NCBI RefSeq assembly: GCF_900465315.1
Contig: NZ_UBIX01000014.1
Length of the DNA: 64,000 nt
DNA from: Asaia bogorensis_B
GTDB lineage: Bacteria; Pseudomonadota; Alphaproteobacteria; Acetobacterales; Acetobacteraceae
Direction: 5' to 3' (one strand)
The translations under genes were made by a program, and so were the position numbers. The stretch's first letter is position 1. Every line of letters starts with the position of its first letter. A model generated the notes under the pieces. The model saw only the letters and a list, made by a program, of their open reading frames with translations. It ran no database searches and was not told the DNA's origin. Of the stretch, positions 43,662-52,326 are shown piece after piece.

Positions 43662-45422
43662 TCAGATCATGCGGCTCATGCCTGTCGCGACGGGGGCCTG
43701 CGTATCACCCGAGAGGACGATGGCCGATTTCTCGGCAAGGATATTCTCCAGCGTCAGATCAGCCCTTATCTTGCCGCTGGGCGTGCGGATCACAAAGCCC
43801 TTGCGAACGAAATAGAAGGCGAAACGGGTGATACGATAGCTGTTCATCGTTGCGACGATCCGCTGGCGCAGGGCCGGAATGGCCTCGATATCGTCGTGCT
43901 CGATGATCAAATTTGGCAGCTCGCGCTCAGGCAGGGCGGGCGGCACCACGACGCAAAGCGCGCCTCCGAGTGCCTGACTGAGTGAGAGAGCAATATCGTT
44001 CGTATAGTAGACATTCCCCTCATACAGGAATTTCTCGCTCAGGCGTCCGACATGGAAAAGTTCGCCTTGATGGAGAAAGCCAAAATCCTGCGTGCGGAGA
44101 TACCGTTTGCCTTCGCGCTCGACAAAGCACTGGGCATTGCGAAGCGGACTGTTGAAATAGCCGATACTGACGCTGGGACTATCGATCCAGATTTCACCGA
44201 CCGTGCCTTCAGGCAGAAAAGTTTGATGCTCGGGCTCGACGATATGGATATGCTGGTCCTCATGTGGCGTGCCACAGCTTGCAAGAACGGAAACGGTCTC
44301 GCGGTCAGCCTCGCTGCCTGGATTGGCGAGCGGCAAAGCCTTGCCGTGACTCAGGGCCTCGCGATCGAATGCGACAAGACTGACACCGGCGCCCTTGCGA
44401 CCGGAGGTCACGAGCAATGAGTTTTCGGCCAGTCCGTAACACGGGTAAAAGGACCTGCCTCGGAACCCCTGTTTTTCGAAACGCGTCACGAATCTTTCCA
44501 GCGTATCCGGACTGATATTCTCCGATCCATTGAAGGCGATGGTCCAGCGCGAGAAGTCCCAGTCAGGCGAAATGTCCTTCTCTGGCAGGCGGGCGCAATA
44601 GCGATATGCAAAGTCCGGGCCGCCGGAAATGGTTGCGCCATATCGGCTGATCGCCTGGAGCCAGCGCGATGGCTTCTCGATAAACTTGTCAGGTCCCATG
44701 AAATAAAAGGGATTGCCTGCAGCCAGTGCAGGCAGCACCGCGCCGACCAGACCCATATCATGGGTGAACGGCAGCCAGCTTAGCCCGGTATCCTTGTCCT
44801 GATACTGAAACGAAATGAGTTGCGCGTGGATATTGTGGCAGATGTTGCGATGGGTGAGGCAAACCCCTTTAGGGTTTTCCGTCGAGCCCGATGTATACTG
44901 GATGACGGCCGGTGTATCGGATGTAAGCGCGACAGGCTCGTCAAGTGGCACCGCCTTGAGAGCGCTCTCAAGCGGAATCCACTTCAGGCTACTTTTGGCG
45001 GCCTGCCCCTGATGAAAGAGGGTGAGTGTATCGCGTTTGCCCAGCACAGCTTTCGCCTGACTGTCCTGCAAAATGAAAGCAAAGCGTTCCGTGGCCCCGA
45101 TGGCGCTGGGATAGACACCCGAAACAGGCACGTGCCCTGCATACAGGCACGCAAAGAAAGCCACGATATATTCGATGCTGTTTTCGAAGAGGAGAACGAC
45201 GTGGGCGCCCTTGGGCAAGGTACGTGCAAGATGGGCACCCGCCGACGCGGCGCGCTCATGCAACTCGATGGCGCTGAGCGTGTCGGTGACATTCTCTCCA
45301 TCACCGAGGAAAAGGAAGATCGGATTTTCCTTTTTTGTCAGACGACGCAGTCTGAGCAGATCAACGAGCGTGCGCTCGTTCCAGGCGTCCGCTCCGACAA
45401 TGGCTTGTTCGTCTTCATACAT
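43662..45422 (-). CDS. Fatty acyl-AMP ligase (FAAL-type adenylate-forming enzyme)
   Basis: 586 residues. The AMP-binding P-loop is YTSGSTENPKGV (A3), the A5 region is YPCYGLAENSLL (the YGLAE form typical of FAALs), A7/A8 are RTQDFGFL and GRLSEKF, and the A10 lysine is present in TPSGKIRADL. FAALs activate fatty acids as acyl-AMP and load them onto carrier proteins, often the ACP of a polyketide synthase such as the one at 56186. The ATG at 45422 overlaps the stop of the heptosyltransferase gene by 8 bases, so it is translationally coupled to the glycosylation genes. Whether it feeds the PKS, a lipid or a protein is inference. Confidence 0.87.
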   Translation of the reverse strand: MYEDEQAIVGADAWNERTLVDLLRLRRLTKKENPIFLFLGDGENVTDTLSAIELHERAASAGAHLARTLPKGAHVVLLFENSIEYIVAFFACLYAGHVPVSGVYPSAIGATERFAFILQDSQAKAVLGKRDTLTLFHQGQAAKSSLKWIPLESALKAVPLDEPVALTSDTPAVIQYTSGSTENPKGVCLTHRNICHNIHAQLISFQYQDKDTGLSWLPFTHDMGLVGAVLPALAAGNPFYFMGPDKFIEKPSRWLQAISRYGATISGGPDFAYRYCARLPEKDISPDWDFSRWTIAFNGSENISPDTLERFVTRFEKQGFRGRSFYPCYGLAENSLLVTSGRKGAGVSLVAFDREALSHGKALPLANPGSEADRETVSVLASCGTPHEDQHIHIVEPEHQTFLPEGTVGEIWIDSPSVSIGYFNSPLRNAQCFVEREGKRYLRTQDFGFLHQGELFHVGRLSEKFLYEGNVYYTNDIALSLSQALGGALCVVVPPALPERELPNLIIEHDDIEAIPALRQRIVATMNSYRITRFAFYFVRKGFVIRTPSGKIRADLTLENILAEKSAIVLSGDTQAPVATGMSRMI

Positions 45423-46836
45423 CGTGTTGAACCTGTTCGGTCTCTTCTTCGGGGATGGAAGCCTGCGCCGTGAGCTGCGCCGTGAGCTGCGCATGTAGCT
45501 GATCGCAATAGCTCATGACATGCATGGGCGTGATCAGACGCGTGCACTCGAATTGTCTGGGAGTATCGGCGTGCCGCGGGCAGAACAGAAGGTTGTCGTG
45601 CTGGAACGGCGTTCTGACATCATGCCAGCAACTGTTGCAGACATGAGGGTTGAATATCCGATACGGGGTCTGAAATTCATTCGACGGGTGGGTAAACCCG
45701 CTGATCATGACAACGGGGGTTCCTGCGGCCCATGCCAGCCAGGACAGCCCGCTGGATAATCCGATAAAAAACGCAGCATGACGGAGCCAGTAGGCGCGCT
45801 CGGCGAGCGGTCGATCCCCTGTTTCATCCCTGGTGCCGTGCGGGATATAGTTCCAGTGGTTGCCATGGCCCCCAACATGGTTTTTGTCGATGCAGACAAC
45901 CTCGTACCCGAGTTCGTGCAAATGGGCGATCACGGTGGACCAGCCGATTGGATTATTCCAGTATTTGCACTGGCTGGAGGCTTGGGTTGCTATGACGACA
46001 TAGGGCCTGTCGATGGGGCGTTCATTGATCGGCCATTGGACGATCCGCGGCGGGATTTCCCCATCATCAACACCAAGAATGTGGGCTGCCGTGCGGTGTA
46101 AACCGACCAGCCTGAAATCTGAGGGCTGCCAGTTATGGTCCTCATCCTGGAAGAAAAGGCCGATGTAATAGGTGGCGTAGAACCTTTCCCGGTCGGCTTC
46201 ATATTCGGCAAAGGTGCAGCACCGGATGCCGGCATACTGCCCCGCGAAAAGCTTGCAGGCATCTGCGCTCATGCCCACCGTCAAGCGGCAATCGTGTTTC
46301 TCCTGGAATTTAACAGCGTAGGAGAACCATCCGATTGCATCGCCCAGCGTACCACCCGGGAGAAGGATCGCCACGTCGCGGTCTCGGCAATCATAGTCAT
46401 GGGTGAGTACTGTTTCATTCGTATCGAGCGACTCAATCTCGATACGTGTCCGGATGAAATAACGTTTTGCACCCAGGATGGTGCAGTTGCTCGCTTCCTC
46501 ATTGTAGAGATAAAGAGAGCGCTCGATGTCCATGATTTTCACGCGCCAGCGTCCGGAAGGAACGCTGATGCGTGCGCCGGCATTGAAATCGAACGCGATG
46601 TTATGAGAGACTTTTTGGGTCAAATCGGGCGATGGGTCTGGAAAAGCTCTCCCATCAGATGGTTTCGCCGAGCTATTTTCAGCTGTGGCAACCTTGTCCG
46701 ACGGGTGCTCCTGTCCGAATTGCGTCGATGTTGCATCTTCTCGCGAAGCAACCGCGCTTTCACTTGCCGCGGAAGATACCGTGTCCGCTGAGTCGAAGTT
46801 CAGGATTGAGTCGATGATCGCATCAATCTTGCTCAT
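45415..46836 (-). CDS. Autotransporter strand-loop-strand O-heptosyltransferase (TibC/Aah family), long form
   Basis: 473 residues. The family core runs from about 80: LPGGTLGDAIGW with the catalytic-region Asp, then ATQASSQCKYWNNPIGW (sugar-nucleotide Lys), and GLSSGLSWLAWAAGTPVVMISGF. The iron-finger cysteines are C400, C403, C419 and C431, spaced CX2CX15CX11C as in TibC-type enzymes. These cytoplasmic enzymes transfer heptose from an ADP-heptose donor to serines in strand-loop-strand repeats; such repeats are present in the two Hint proteins nearby. An extra, low-complexity Ser/Asp-rich N-terminus (about 1-75) is absent from its partner. It follows the short form after 1 bp. Confidence 0.9.
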   Translation of the reverse strand: MSKIDAIIDSILNFDSADTVSSAASESAVASREDATSTQFGQEHPSDKVATAENSSAKPSDGRAFPDPSPDLTQKVSHNIAFDFNAGARISVPSGRWRVKIMDIERSLYLYNEEASNCTILGAKRYFIRTRIEIESLDTNETVLTHDYDCRDRDVAILLPGGTLGDAIGWFSYAVKFQEKHDCRLTVGMSADACKLFAGQYAGIRCCTFAEYEADRERFYATYYIGLFFQDEDHNWQPSDFRLVGLHRTAAHILGVDDGEIPPRIVQWPINERPIDRPYVVIATQASSQCKYWNNPIGWSTVIAHLHELGYEVVCIDKNHVGGHGNHWNYIPHGTRDETGDRPLAERAYWLRHAAFFIGLSSGLSWLAWAAGTPVVMISGFTHPSNEFQTPYRIFNPHVCNSCWHDVRTPFQHDNLLFCPRHADTPRQFECTRLITPMHVMSYCDQLHAQLTAQLTAQASIPEEETEQVQHDV

Positions 46837-46837
46837 A

Positions 46838-47989
46838 TCAGCCTCGATCCTGATGGTCAGCGATGACTTGATCGATCGTCGTCGCGACCTGTTCGAACGA
46901 AATCAGCTTTGTGCACTCGAAGTCGCGCTCTGTATTGGCATGACGGGGGCACCACATGTAATTGGTACGCTCGAACTCGACGGTTACGTCATTCGAGCAG
47001 CTGTTGCACACATTCCGGTTGATCACGCGATAGGGCGTCTCGAATTCGTTTAAAGGCTCGGTAAAGCCGCTGATCATGATGACCGGGCAGCCGCTTGCCC
47101 ATGCCAGCCATGACAGCCCACTGGAAAGGCCGATAAAAAACGAGGCGTGCCGCAGCCATCTGGCCCGCTCGGCAAGGGGAATGGTGCCCGTCATATCTTC
47201 GACGCCATGCGGGATATGATGCCAGATTGTGCCCTGACCTGAGACGCGATCGCGATCAATACAGATCACGCGGTAACCTCTTTCTTTCAGGTAGCGAATG
47301 GTCCGGTACCAGCCTTCAGGATTATTCCAGTATTTGTTGTGCCCCGTCGCCTGGGTGGCAATACAGACATAAGGCTCTTCGATAGGACGCCCACCCTCGG
47401 CGATACGGATCGACGGCAATCTTTCCCTTATCGGCAGTCCCAGTATATATGCAGCGGTCACGGCGAGCCCGACCTGACGGTAATCCGTGGGTTGATAATC
47501 GCGATTGAGGTCGTTGAAAAAAATCAGAACCTTGTAGCGCGCATAAAAAGGGCGCTCCAGAATGGAAGGGTCGTCAGTGACAGTGACCGCGTCATTCTGT
47601 CCTGCGAACAGGTCGGCAAGCCCTGGCCGCACGAGGCAGTGCAAACGGCAGCGATGTCTGGCGGCAAATTCCTCGACATGGCCCATCCAGGCAAGGTGAT
47701 CACCAACACCACCAAGGTGCATATCGACAAGGACGTCCCTGTCGACCAGGTCGAGCTGATGCTCGAACACCGTCACGCCCTTGCGTGATACTCGCAACGC
47801 GAACGGGACATAGTATCGCTTGGTACTGCAAACCAGCCCTCCGGAGAGATCCTGAGAGAAAAGCAGTGTGTGTGTGCCGGTATCCCTGATCTCGGCGTGC
47901 CACTCGCCGGGGGGTAAACCGATGCGACAGCCATCCTGAAAATCGTAGCAGATACCCTCAGGGCCCACCTGACTTGGCGTATTATCCAT
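46838..47989 (-). CDS. Autotransporter strand-loop-strand O-heptosyltransferase (TibC/Aah family), short form
   Basis: 383 residues, closely similar over its length to the next gene. It has GGVGDHLAWMGHV, IATQATGHNKYWNNPEGW, GLSSGLSWLAWASGCPVIMISGF, and iron-finger cysteines C328, C331, C347 and C359 (CX2CX15CX11C). Both paralogues keep the key residues, so both may be active, on different targets or as a hetero-assembly. It lies 15 bp after the GT4-like gene. ADP-heptose synthesis genes are not in the window, so the donor sugar may come from the lipopolysaccharide pathway. Confidence 0.9.
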   Translation of the reverse strand: MDNTPSQVGPEGICYDFQDGCRIGLPPGEWHAEIRDTGTHTLLFSQDLSGGLVCSTKRYYVPFALRVSRKGVTVFEHQLDLVDRDVLVDMHLGGVGDHLAWMGHVEEFAARHRCRLHCLVRPGLADLFAGQNDAVTVTDDPSILERPFYARYKVLIFFNDLNRDYQPTDYRQVGLAVTAAYILGLPIRERLPSIRIAEGGRPIEEPYVCIATQATGHNKYWNNPEGWYRTIRYLKERGYRVICIDRDRVSGQGTIWHHIPHGVEDMTGTIPLAERARWLRHASFFIGLSSGLSWLAWASGCPVIMISGFTEPLNEFETPYRVINRNVCNSCSNDVTVEFERTNYMWCPRHANTERDFECTKLISFEQVATTIDQVIADHQDRG

Positions 47990-48004
47990 AATGGTTGCTC
48001 TCGA

Positions 48005-48991
48005 TTATCCTGCCTGCACACGCATATTATGACCGTCCAGTATCTCACGATAGACCCGCAGAACAGATTCTCTAATCGCTGCAACAGAGTACTGGCGGGC
48101 GGTCTTTTCGGCTTCATCCAGCATTTTCTCGATGTATGGCTGGGGTGCGTTACTCCTGAATCCCGAGATCAACTGTGCCAGGCAGTCAACAATCTCCTCA
48201 CATTGTTCCGGCGAAAACCAGTAGCCGTTGCGATGAGAGGCATAATCCTTGCCGCCCGTTCCATGAAAGCCGACCAGCGCGCAACGCGAAGCCATGGCTT
48301 CCAGTGGTGTGAGTGGAAGCGCCTCCTGCCTCGACAGGGCAAGGAAGATGGCTGAATGCCCCATTATCTCGGCAATTTCGCTCTGAGGCATTTTCTCAAG
48401 CAGTTGCCACGGCACATCTGCAGTCTCGGGATATTTAAGGTGCAGCATGGACATGATAACGAAATAGATAGGCGAGTTTACGCCCTCCGCCGGCCACTTG
48501 CCTGGATTTGTAGCGATACAGAGATGCTTCTGTCGGGGATGGAATAACGTGGTATCCACAGAATTCGGTACGGAATAGACGCGTGGGACACCCAGGATAG
48601 AACTCACCGATCGCGCAGCCTCGCGACCTGTAACAATGAAATGTTCGAAACCCATATCAAGTAGTTTTTCTCCACTCTTGTTGTAGCTGTAGAGATAAAA
48701 CGGATTCTGACAGAATAATACTTTAGTCCCGTCAAAAGGCATTTCTGCCATTTCAAGGATAAATTCCTTAAGGACCTCGGGAAAGACCAGTATGTCCTCT
48801 TTGCCCGCTTCGAAATTGTCGCACACCCTGACATTGGCAGGAATATCCATCCAGGTGGGCTTGCCTGCGGGCTGATAGACTTCAACCTCGTAACCGTTAT
48901 CCGCGAGGATTGCAGCGTGCTGATAGGTGACCTTGATCCCCCCGGAGATGATATCCGGACTGAAAGGGGTGAGAAATATTATCTTGGTCAT
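48005..48991 (-). CDS. GT4-like glycosyltransferase
   Basis: 328 residues, first gene of the operon. The N-terminal Rossmann half starts MTKIIFLTPFSPDIISGGIK with the motif GG(I)KV, and the C-terminal half has SRQEALPLTPLEAMASRCALVGFHGTGGKDY with the EX7E-type donor site (E in RQEALPLTPLEAM), as in GT4 retaining enzymes. It probably adds a second sugar to the heptosylated protein or builds another glycan; this is inference from the operon. It is divergent from the first Hint gene over a 614-bp AT-rich region. Confidence 0.82.
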   Translation of the reverse strand: MTKIIFLTPFSPDIISGGIKVTYQHAAILADNGYEVEVYQPAGKPTWMDIPANVRVCDNFEAGKEDILVFPEVLKEFILEMAEMPFDGTKVLFCQNPFYLYSYNKSGEKLLDMGFEHFIVTGREAARSVSSILGVPRVYSVPNSVDTTLFHPRQKHLCIATNPGKWPAEGVNSPIYFVIMSMLHLKYPETADVPWQLLEKMPQSEIAEIMGHSAIFLALSRQEALPLTPLEAMASRCALVGFHGTGGKDYASHRNGYWFSPEQCEEIVDCLAQLISGFRSNAPQPYIEKMLDEAEKTARQYSVAAIRESVLRVYREILDGHNMRVQAG

Positions 48992-49326
48992 AAGGGGGCC
49001 TTTCCAGAGGATGGGGGAGCGTCAAGTCAAATATGGAAAGGCTTGGGCGTGACGAATCCCTGAAAGAGACTTTTCTGCCGGCCTCGCTTGAACAAACACG
49101 TTCTGCATACGTGATTACACAAAATAGTTATCGGCCGACTGGAGCTGCGATAGATCTTTCCCGGGAGAATATTGAAACGCCTATTAATGATAATCACCCG
49201 GGGGATGGTTGGGGAGGATAACGATAGTCCGTTCCTGTTATTGTGGTTGATAAAAAGACGCTAGCCTAGAACGGGTAATAACAATCAGTATCATCTGGCG
49301 CAAACGAAGATTTATAACATTTAATG

Positions 49327-49343
49327 AATGATGGTTCATCATT
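49327..49343. promoter_or_regulatory. Inverted repeat in the divergent promoter region
   Basis: AATGATG, spacer GTT, CATCATT: perfect 7-bp arms, in AT-rich DNA about 265 bp upstream of the first Hint gene. It could be a regulator-binding site; the regulator is unknown. Confidence 0.35.
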
Positions 49344-49463
49344 AACTCGTTTCTGTTTATTAACGATGATGGTTTTACGATTTGGTTCCATCGTTATTTA
49401 GTATCAAAAAAGTGAAGATTTTATACGAAGATATAATGTTTGCATTACTCCATCCATCGTGAC

Positions 49464-49484
49464 ATCGATTGTTTGTCAATCGAT
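49464..49484. promoter_or_regulatory. Inverted repeat upstream of the first Hint gene
   Basis: ATCGATTG, spacer TTTGT, CAATCGAT: perfect 8-bp arms about 122 bp before the start codon. It resembles a dimeric regulator site, or it could form a hairpin in the leader transcript. Confidence 0.42.
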
Positions 49485-49590
49485 AACTAAATCACTCCAC
49501 ACCGGGTGATCCATATCAAGAGCGGTAGCGACCATATTCGAGTAGCCCCAGTCGTGCCGGGAGCGGTGAACGGAAGCGTCAAACCGCCTT

Positions 49591-49598
49591 AAAGGAGG
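49591..49598 (+). promoter_or_regulatory. Near-perfect ribosome binding site of the first Hint gene
   Basis: AAAGGAGG sits 7 bases before the ATG at 49606. It is the best Shine-Dalgarno sequence noticed in the window and suggests high translation of this structural protein. Confidence 0.8.
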
Positions 49599-49605
49599 AT
49601 TTGAG

Positions 49606-51843
49606 ATGGCTATTACGTCTGACGTCAGACCATCGGGCGCAACGATACAACTCTCAGGGGGCACCTACAGTGTTCTCAGCGGGGCCACCCTTCTCGTGCA
49701 GGGGGCCGGCGTCTATACTAATGGTGCAATCGTCTCCGGGTTCGGCGACGGGTCGAGGAATTCGGGCTTCATCCCCGGGCAGTCCGGCGGAACGAACTAC
49801 CCGGCACTTCTTCTGGCTTCCGCGGGGGGTATTGTGTCGGGTTCCACCGTCGGTTTTGGCGGTGTCGGCATGGCAGTCTATAATGGCACCGTCATGGGCG
49901 GTACGGCGTTTGACAGCGGCTCATTTGTTGCGGCGAACGGTGGCGTCGTCAGCGGGGTCAATATCGGGTCAAATGGTGGTCTGCTTGCTTCCACTATTTC
50001 AGGAGAGGGTGGAGGGGCCGGTTTGGTACTCGATGCCCATGTGCATTCAGGCGGCTATGCCCTGGCTGGTGGTGGCTTTACCATCAAGGGGCAGGATTTT
50101 GCTGGTAGCGGTGTGATTTCCAACGGCCGATTTGATGTTGGTTCTACCGAAATCCTCGTATCTGGCGGAGCTGATTCGGGCAGTATTTTTGGCGGCACGC
50201 AGATCGTCGGTTCGGCAGGCTCAACCACCAAGAATATTTTCAGTGCGGGCACGCAGATAATTTCTGCGGGTGGGGTCGCGACCAGCTCGGTTGTCTCGGC
50301 TGGTGGTCGTATCGAGATTTATTCGGGTGGTTCCATGAATACGGTGACGGTCGGCTCCGCCGGGTCGCTGCATGTCTATAATGCTGGTCGTGTGGAGGCC
50401 ATGAAAGTGCAGTCCGCTGGCGAAGCATCTGCCGAGGCCGGGGGAGTGATCGTCAATCCGACTGTCAGTGCCGGAGCCACCTTGACACTTGAGTCTGGCG
50501 CAACGCTCATCAGCGGTACCATCATCGGTACGACAGCGGATGGCAGTTACGGTGGCCTTCTTGTCGTGCACTCGGGGGCCGTGCTGAGTGGCTCTCTGAC
50601 CATGGGATGGAAGAGTCGTCTTGATATCAACAGCCTTCGTTACGATCCCACTTATCAGGTCACTGCCACCAGCACGACTGTCACGATCAAGGACGCGTCG
50701 GGTAAAGTCATCTGGAGCGGTAACATACTTCCGTGGCAAGGCGTCGGCTACCATCTTGAAGAGGATCCGAACGACGGTAGTACCTACCTCGTGTATGACA
50801 AGTGCTTCCTCAAGGGCACCATGATCCGAACCGCGAATGGGGATACTGCGGTCGAGGATCTCGTTGTTGGTGATCGGGTGATAGCTTTCGTCGATGGCCA
50901 TGAGGTGATGCGCGAAATCATATGGACTGGCCATCGTTCCACAGCGACCCGTCCCGGTTTGCATGATGACGAAGCGGGTTATCCTGTACGCATCCGGCGT
51001 CATGCGTTGGGTGAGAATGTCCCGAACAAGGATCTTCTTGTCACGCCGGAACACGCCATGTTCCTTGACGGAGCATTCGTGCCCGTCCGTATGCTCGTCA
51101 ATGGTCGCAGCATTTTCTATGACCGCACCATTACGCATTTCGATTACTATCATATCGAAACTGACGAACACTCAATAATCTGGTCTGATGGTGCGCTTAG
51201 TGAAAGTTATCTCGACACGGGTGATCGAGCTATTTTCTCTTCGAACAGTTCCATTGTGCATCTGCTGAATGCCCCAGCGCGCGACTGGGATCGGGATGCG
51301 GCAGCCCCGCTGAGGGTGGACCGTGCTTTCGCCGAGCCACTTCATGTGCGGCTGATGGAAAGGGCCCGTGCGCTGAGTCTGGAATCGGTCGTGTCTCCTG
51401 TTCCGACCACGAATGATCCGGGTCTTTGTCTGATCGACCCCGCCGGGCAGGTGTTTCATGCGCTCCGGACAGTCAATCGTTCATATATCTTTATGGTGCC
51501 GGCAGATATTGGTGAGGTTCGTATCGTATCACGCACGGCGCGCCCGGTAGATATGATAGGTCCGTTCCTGGATGATCGCCGCCACCTCGGCGTGCTGGTT
51601 GGCAAGATCCAGGTGTGGGAAGCCGAGAAGACCCATTCAATTGATGTGCATTTCGCCACAGATGAGCTTCCTGGGTGGGCTAATCGCGAAAACGGCGAAC
51701 ATCGTTGGACCACGGGTGATGCTGTCTTGCCTCTGGCGGATCTGCGCCCTGGCGAGGTCGTCATGCTCTCGATCGAAATACTGGCCGGTGGCCCATATCC
51801 CGAAGAGAGCACGGCTCTGAACCGGCAGTTGGCCGCAGGCTAA
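49606..51843 (+). CDS. Strand-loop-strand repeat protein with Hint self-processing domain (copy 1)
   Basis: 745 residues. Residues 1-395 are Gly/Ser-rich beta repeats of the autotransporter passenger type; five exact 19-residue units span 212-306. A Hint_2 domain starts at C400 (KCFLKGTMIRT), with VEDLVVGDRV and the TxxH motif T480-P-E-H483 needed for the N-S acyl shift, ending near SESYLDTGDR. A C-terminal domain (about 600-745) has LDDRRHLGVLVGKIQVWE and RWTTGDAVLPL. There is no N-terminal Sec signal and no beta-barrel, so export must use another route. No C-terminal intein His-Asn is seen, which favours Hedgehog-like N-terminal cleavage over splicing. The repeats are the predicted target of the adjacent heptosyltransferases. 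Confidence 0.85.
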   Translation: MAITSDVRPSGATIQLSGGTYSVLSGATLLVQGAGVYTNGAIVSGFGDGSRNSGFIPGQSGGTNYPALLLASAGGIVSGSTVGFGGVGMAVYNGTVMGGTAFDSGSFVAANGGVVSGVNIGSNGGLLASTISGEGGGAGLVLDAHVHSGGYALAGGGFTIKGQDFAGSGVISNGRFDVGSTEILVSGGADSGSIFGGTQIVGSAGSTTKNIFSAGTQIISAGGVATSSVVSAGGRIEIYSGGSMNTVTVGSAGSLHVYNAGRVEAMKVQSAGEASAEAGGVIVNPTVSAGATLTLESGATLISGTIIGTTADGSYGGLLVVHSGAVLSGSLTMGWKSRLDINSLRYDPTYQVTATSTTVTIKDASGKVIWSGNILPWQGVGYHLEEDPNDGSTYLVYDKCFLKGTMIRTANGDTAVEDLVVGDRVIAFVDGHEVMREIIWTGHRSTATRPGLHDDEAGYPVRIRRHALGENVPNKDLLVTPEHAMFLDGAFVPVRMLVNGRSIFYDRTITHFDYYHIETDEHSIIWSDGALSESYLDTGDRAIFSSNSSIVHLLNAPARDWDRDAAAPLRVDRAFAEPLHVRLMERARALSLESVVSPVPTTNDPGLCLIDPAGQVFHALRTVNRSYIFMVPADIGEVRIVSRTARPVDMIGPFLDDRRHLGVLVGKIQVWEAEKTHSIDVHFATDELPGWANRENGEHRWTTGDAVLPLADLRPGEVVMLSIEILAGGPYPEESTALNRQLAAG
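50239..50523 (+). repeat. Five tandem 19-residue strand-loop-strand repeats in Hint protein 1
   Basis: Residues 212-306. One unit reads SAGGRIEIYSGGSMNTVTV; the others keep the same length with S/A-G-G at the start and a beta-strand T.. V ending. This matches the strand-loop-strand repeat modified by TibC/Aah enzymes. Confidence 0.8.
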
Positions 51844-51862
51844 CTAGGTGGGCGCTTCAGGA

Positions 51863-51903
51863 CACACGACGGAACAATGCGCCGCGCATTGTTCCGTCGT
51901 GTG
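51863..51903. terminator. Perfect 19-bp stem hairpin after Hint gene 1
   Basis: Arms CACACGACGGAACAATGCG and CGCATTGTTCCGTCGTGTG with a 3-base loop (CCG), starting 20 bp after the stop codon. No T run follows, so it could be a rho-linked or mRNA-stabilising structure rather than a classical intrinsic terminator. Confidence 0.65.
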
Positions 51904-52314
51904 ATTCTGACGTTCAGATATCAGGTATTATTCGGCTATATGTTTTTACTTACTTGGCAGTCTGTGGATTTTCATGGGTTTTACGAGATCTTCACGTTTA
52001 ATTCAAGATATTGTCTTTGCTTAAAAGAAATCAACGCATTCGGCTCGGTAGAGAAATAATATTTGTTTTTCAGGGCATTATGTGAAATTCCTAAGGATGG
52101 TTGGGTTTTTGCAAATGAAAAACCAGTTTTACCTATAATAAGTTCTGATATATAGCGGCGTTGCTTATCGAATTCTTCTATGTCAGGAAATGATTAGTTA
52201 AGTAATTGTGAACGAGCTCATGGTGCGTGCAGGATTTTCCTGAATTCGTGCTCATGGCATGGCCTGTCTCGCTGCAAATGCCGAGGCGCGGTGCATGCTG
52301 GAGGCGTTCCTGGC

Positions 52315-52320
52315 GGAGGA
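52315..52320 (+). promoter_or_regulatory. Ribosome binding site deciding the GTG start of Hint gene 2
   Basis: GGAGGA ends 6 bases before GTG at 52327. The resulting N-terminus (GITSA) aligns with the start of copy 1 (AITSD), which supports this GTG over the in-frame GTG at 52291. Confidence 0.75.
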
Positions 52321-52326
52321 TGGCAG

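Larger units (their letters stand above)
48992..49605. other. AT-rich divergent promoter region of the glycosylation and Hint genes
   Basis: 614 bp, strongly AT-rich from about 49220 to 49490. It separates the minus-strand glycosyltransferase operon from the first Hint gene. Two perfect inverted repeats are listed separately. No protein-coding gene is convincing. Confidence 0.55.
51844..52326. other. AT-rich spacer between the two Hint genes
   Basis: 483 bp. It starts with a long perfect hairpin (listed separately), then turns strongly AT-rich (about 51905-52200), probably the promoter region of the second copy. A 60-codon frame at 51877 has no protein-like support. Confidence 0.5.

Noticed and set aside
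51877..52059. 60-codon reading frame after Hint gene 1
   Set aside because: It overlaps the hairpin and AT-rich promoter DNA, has no ribosome site and no recognisable protein character.
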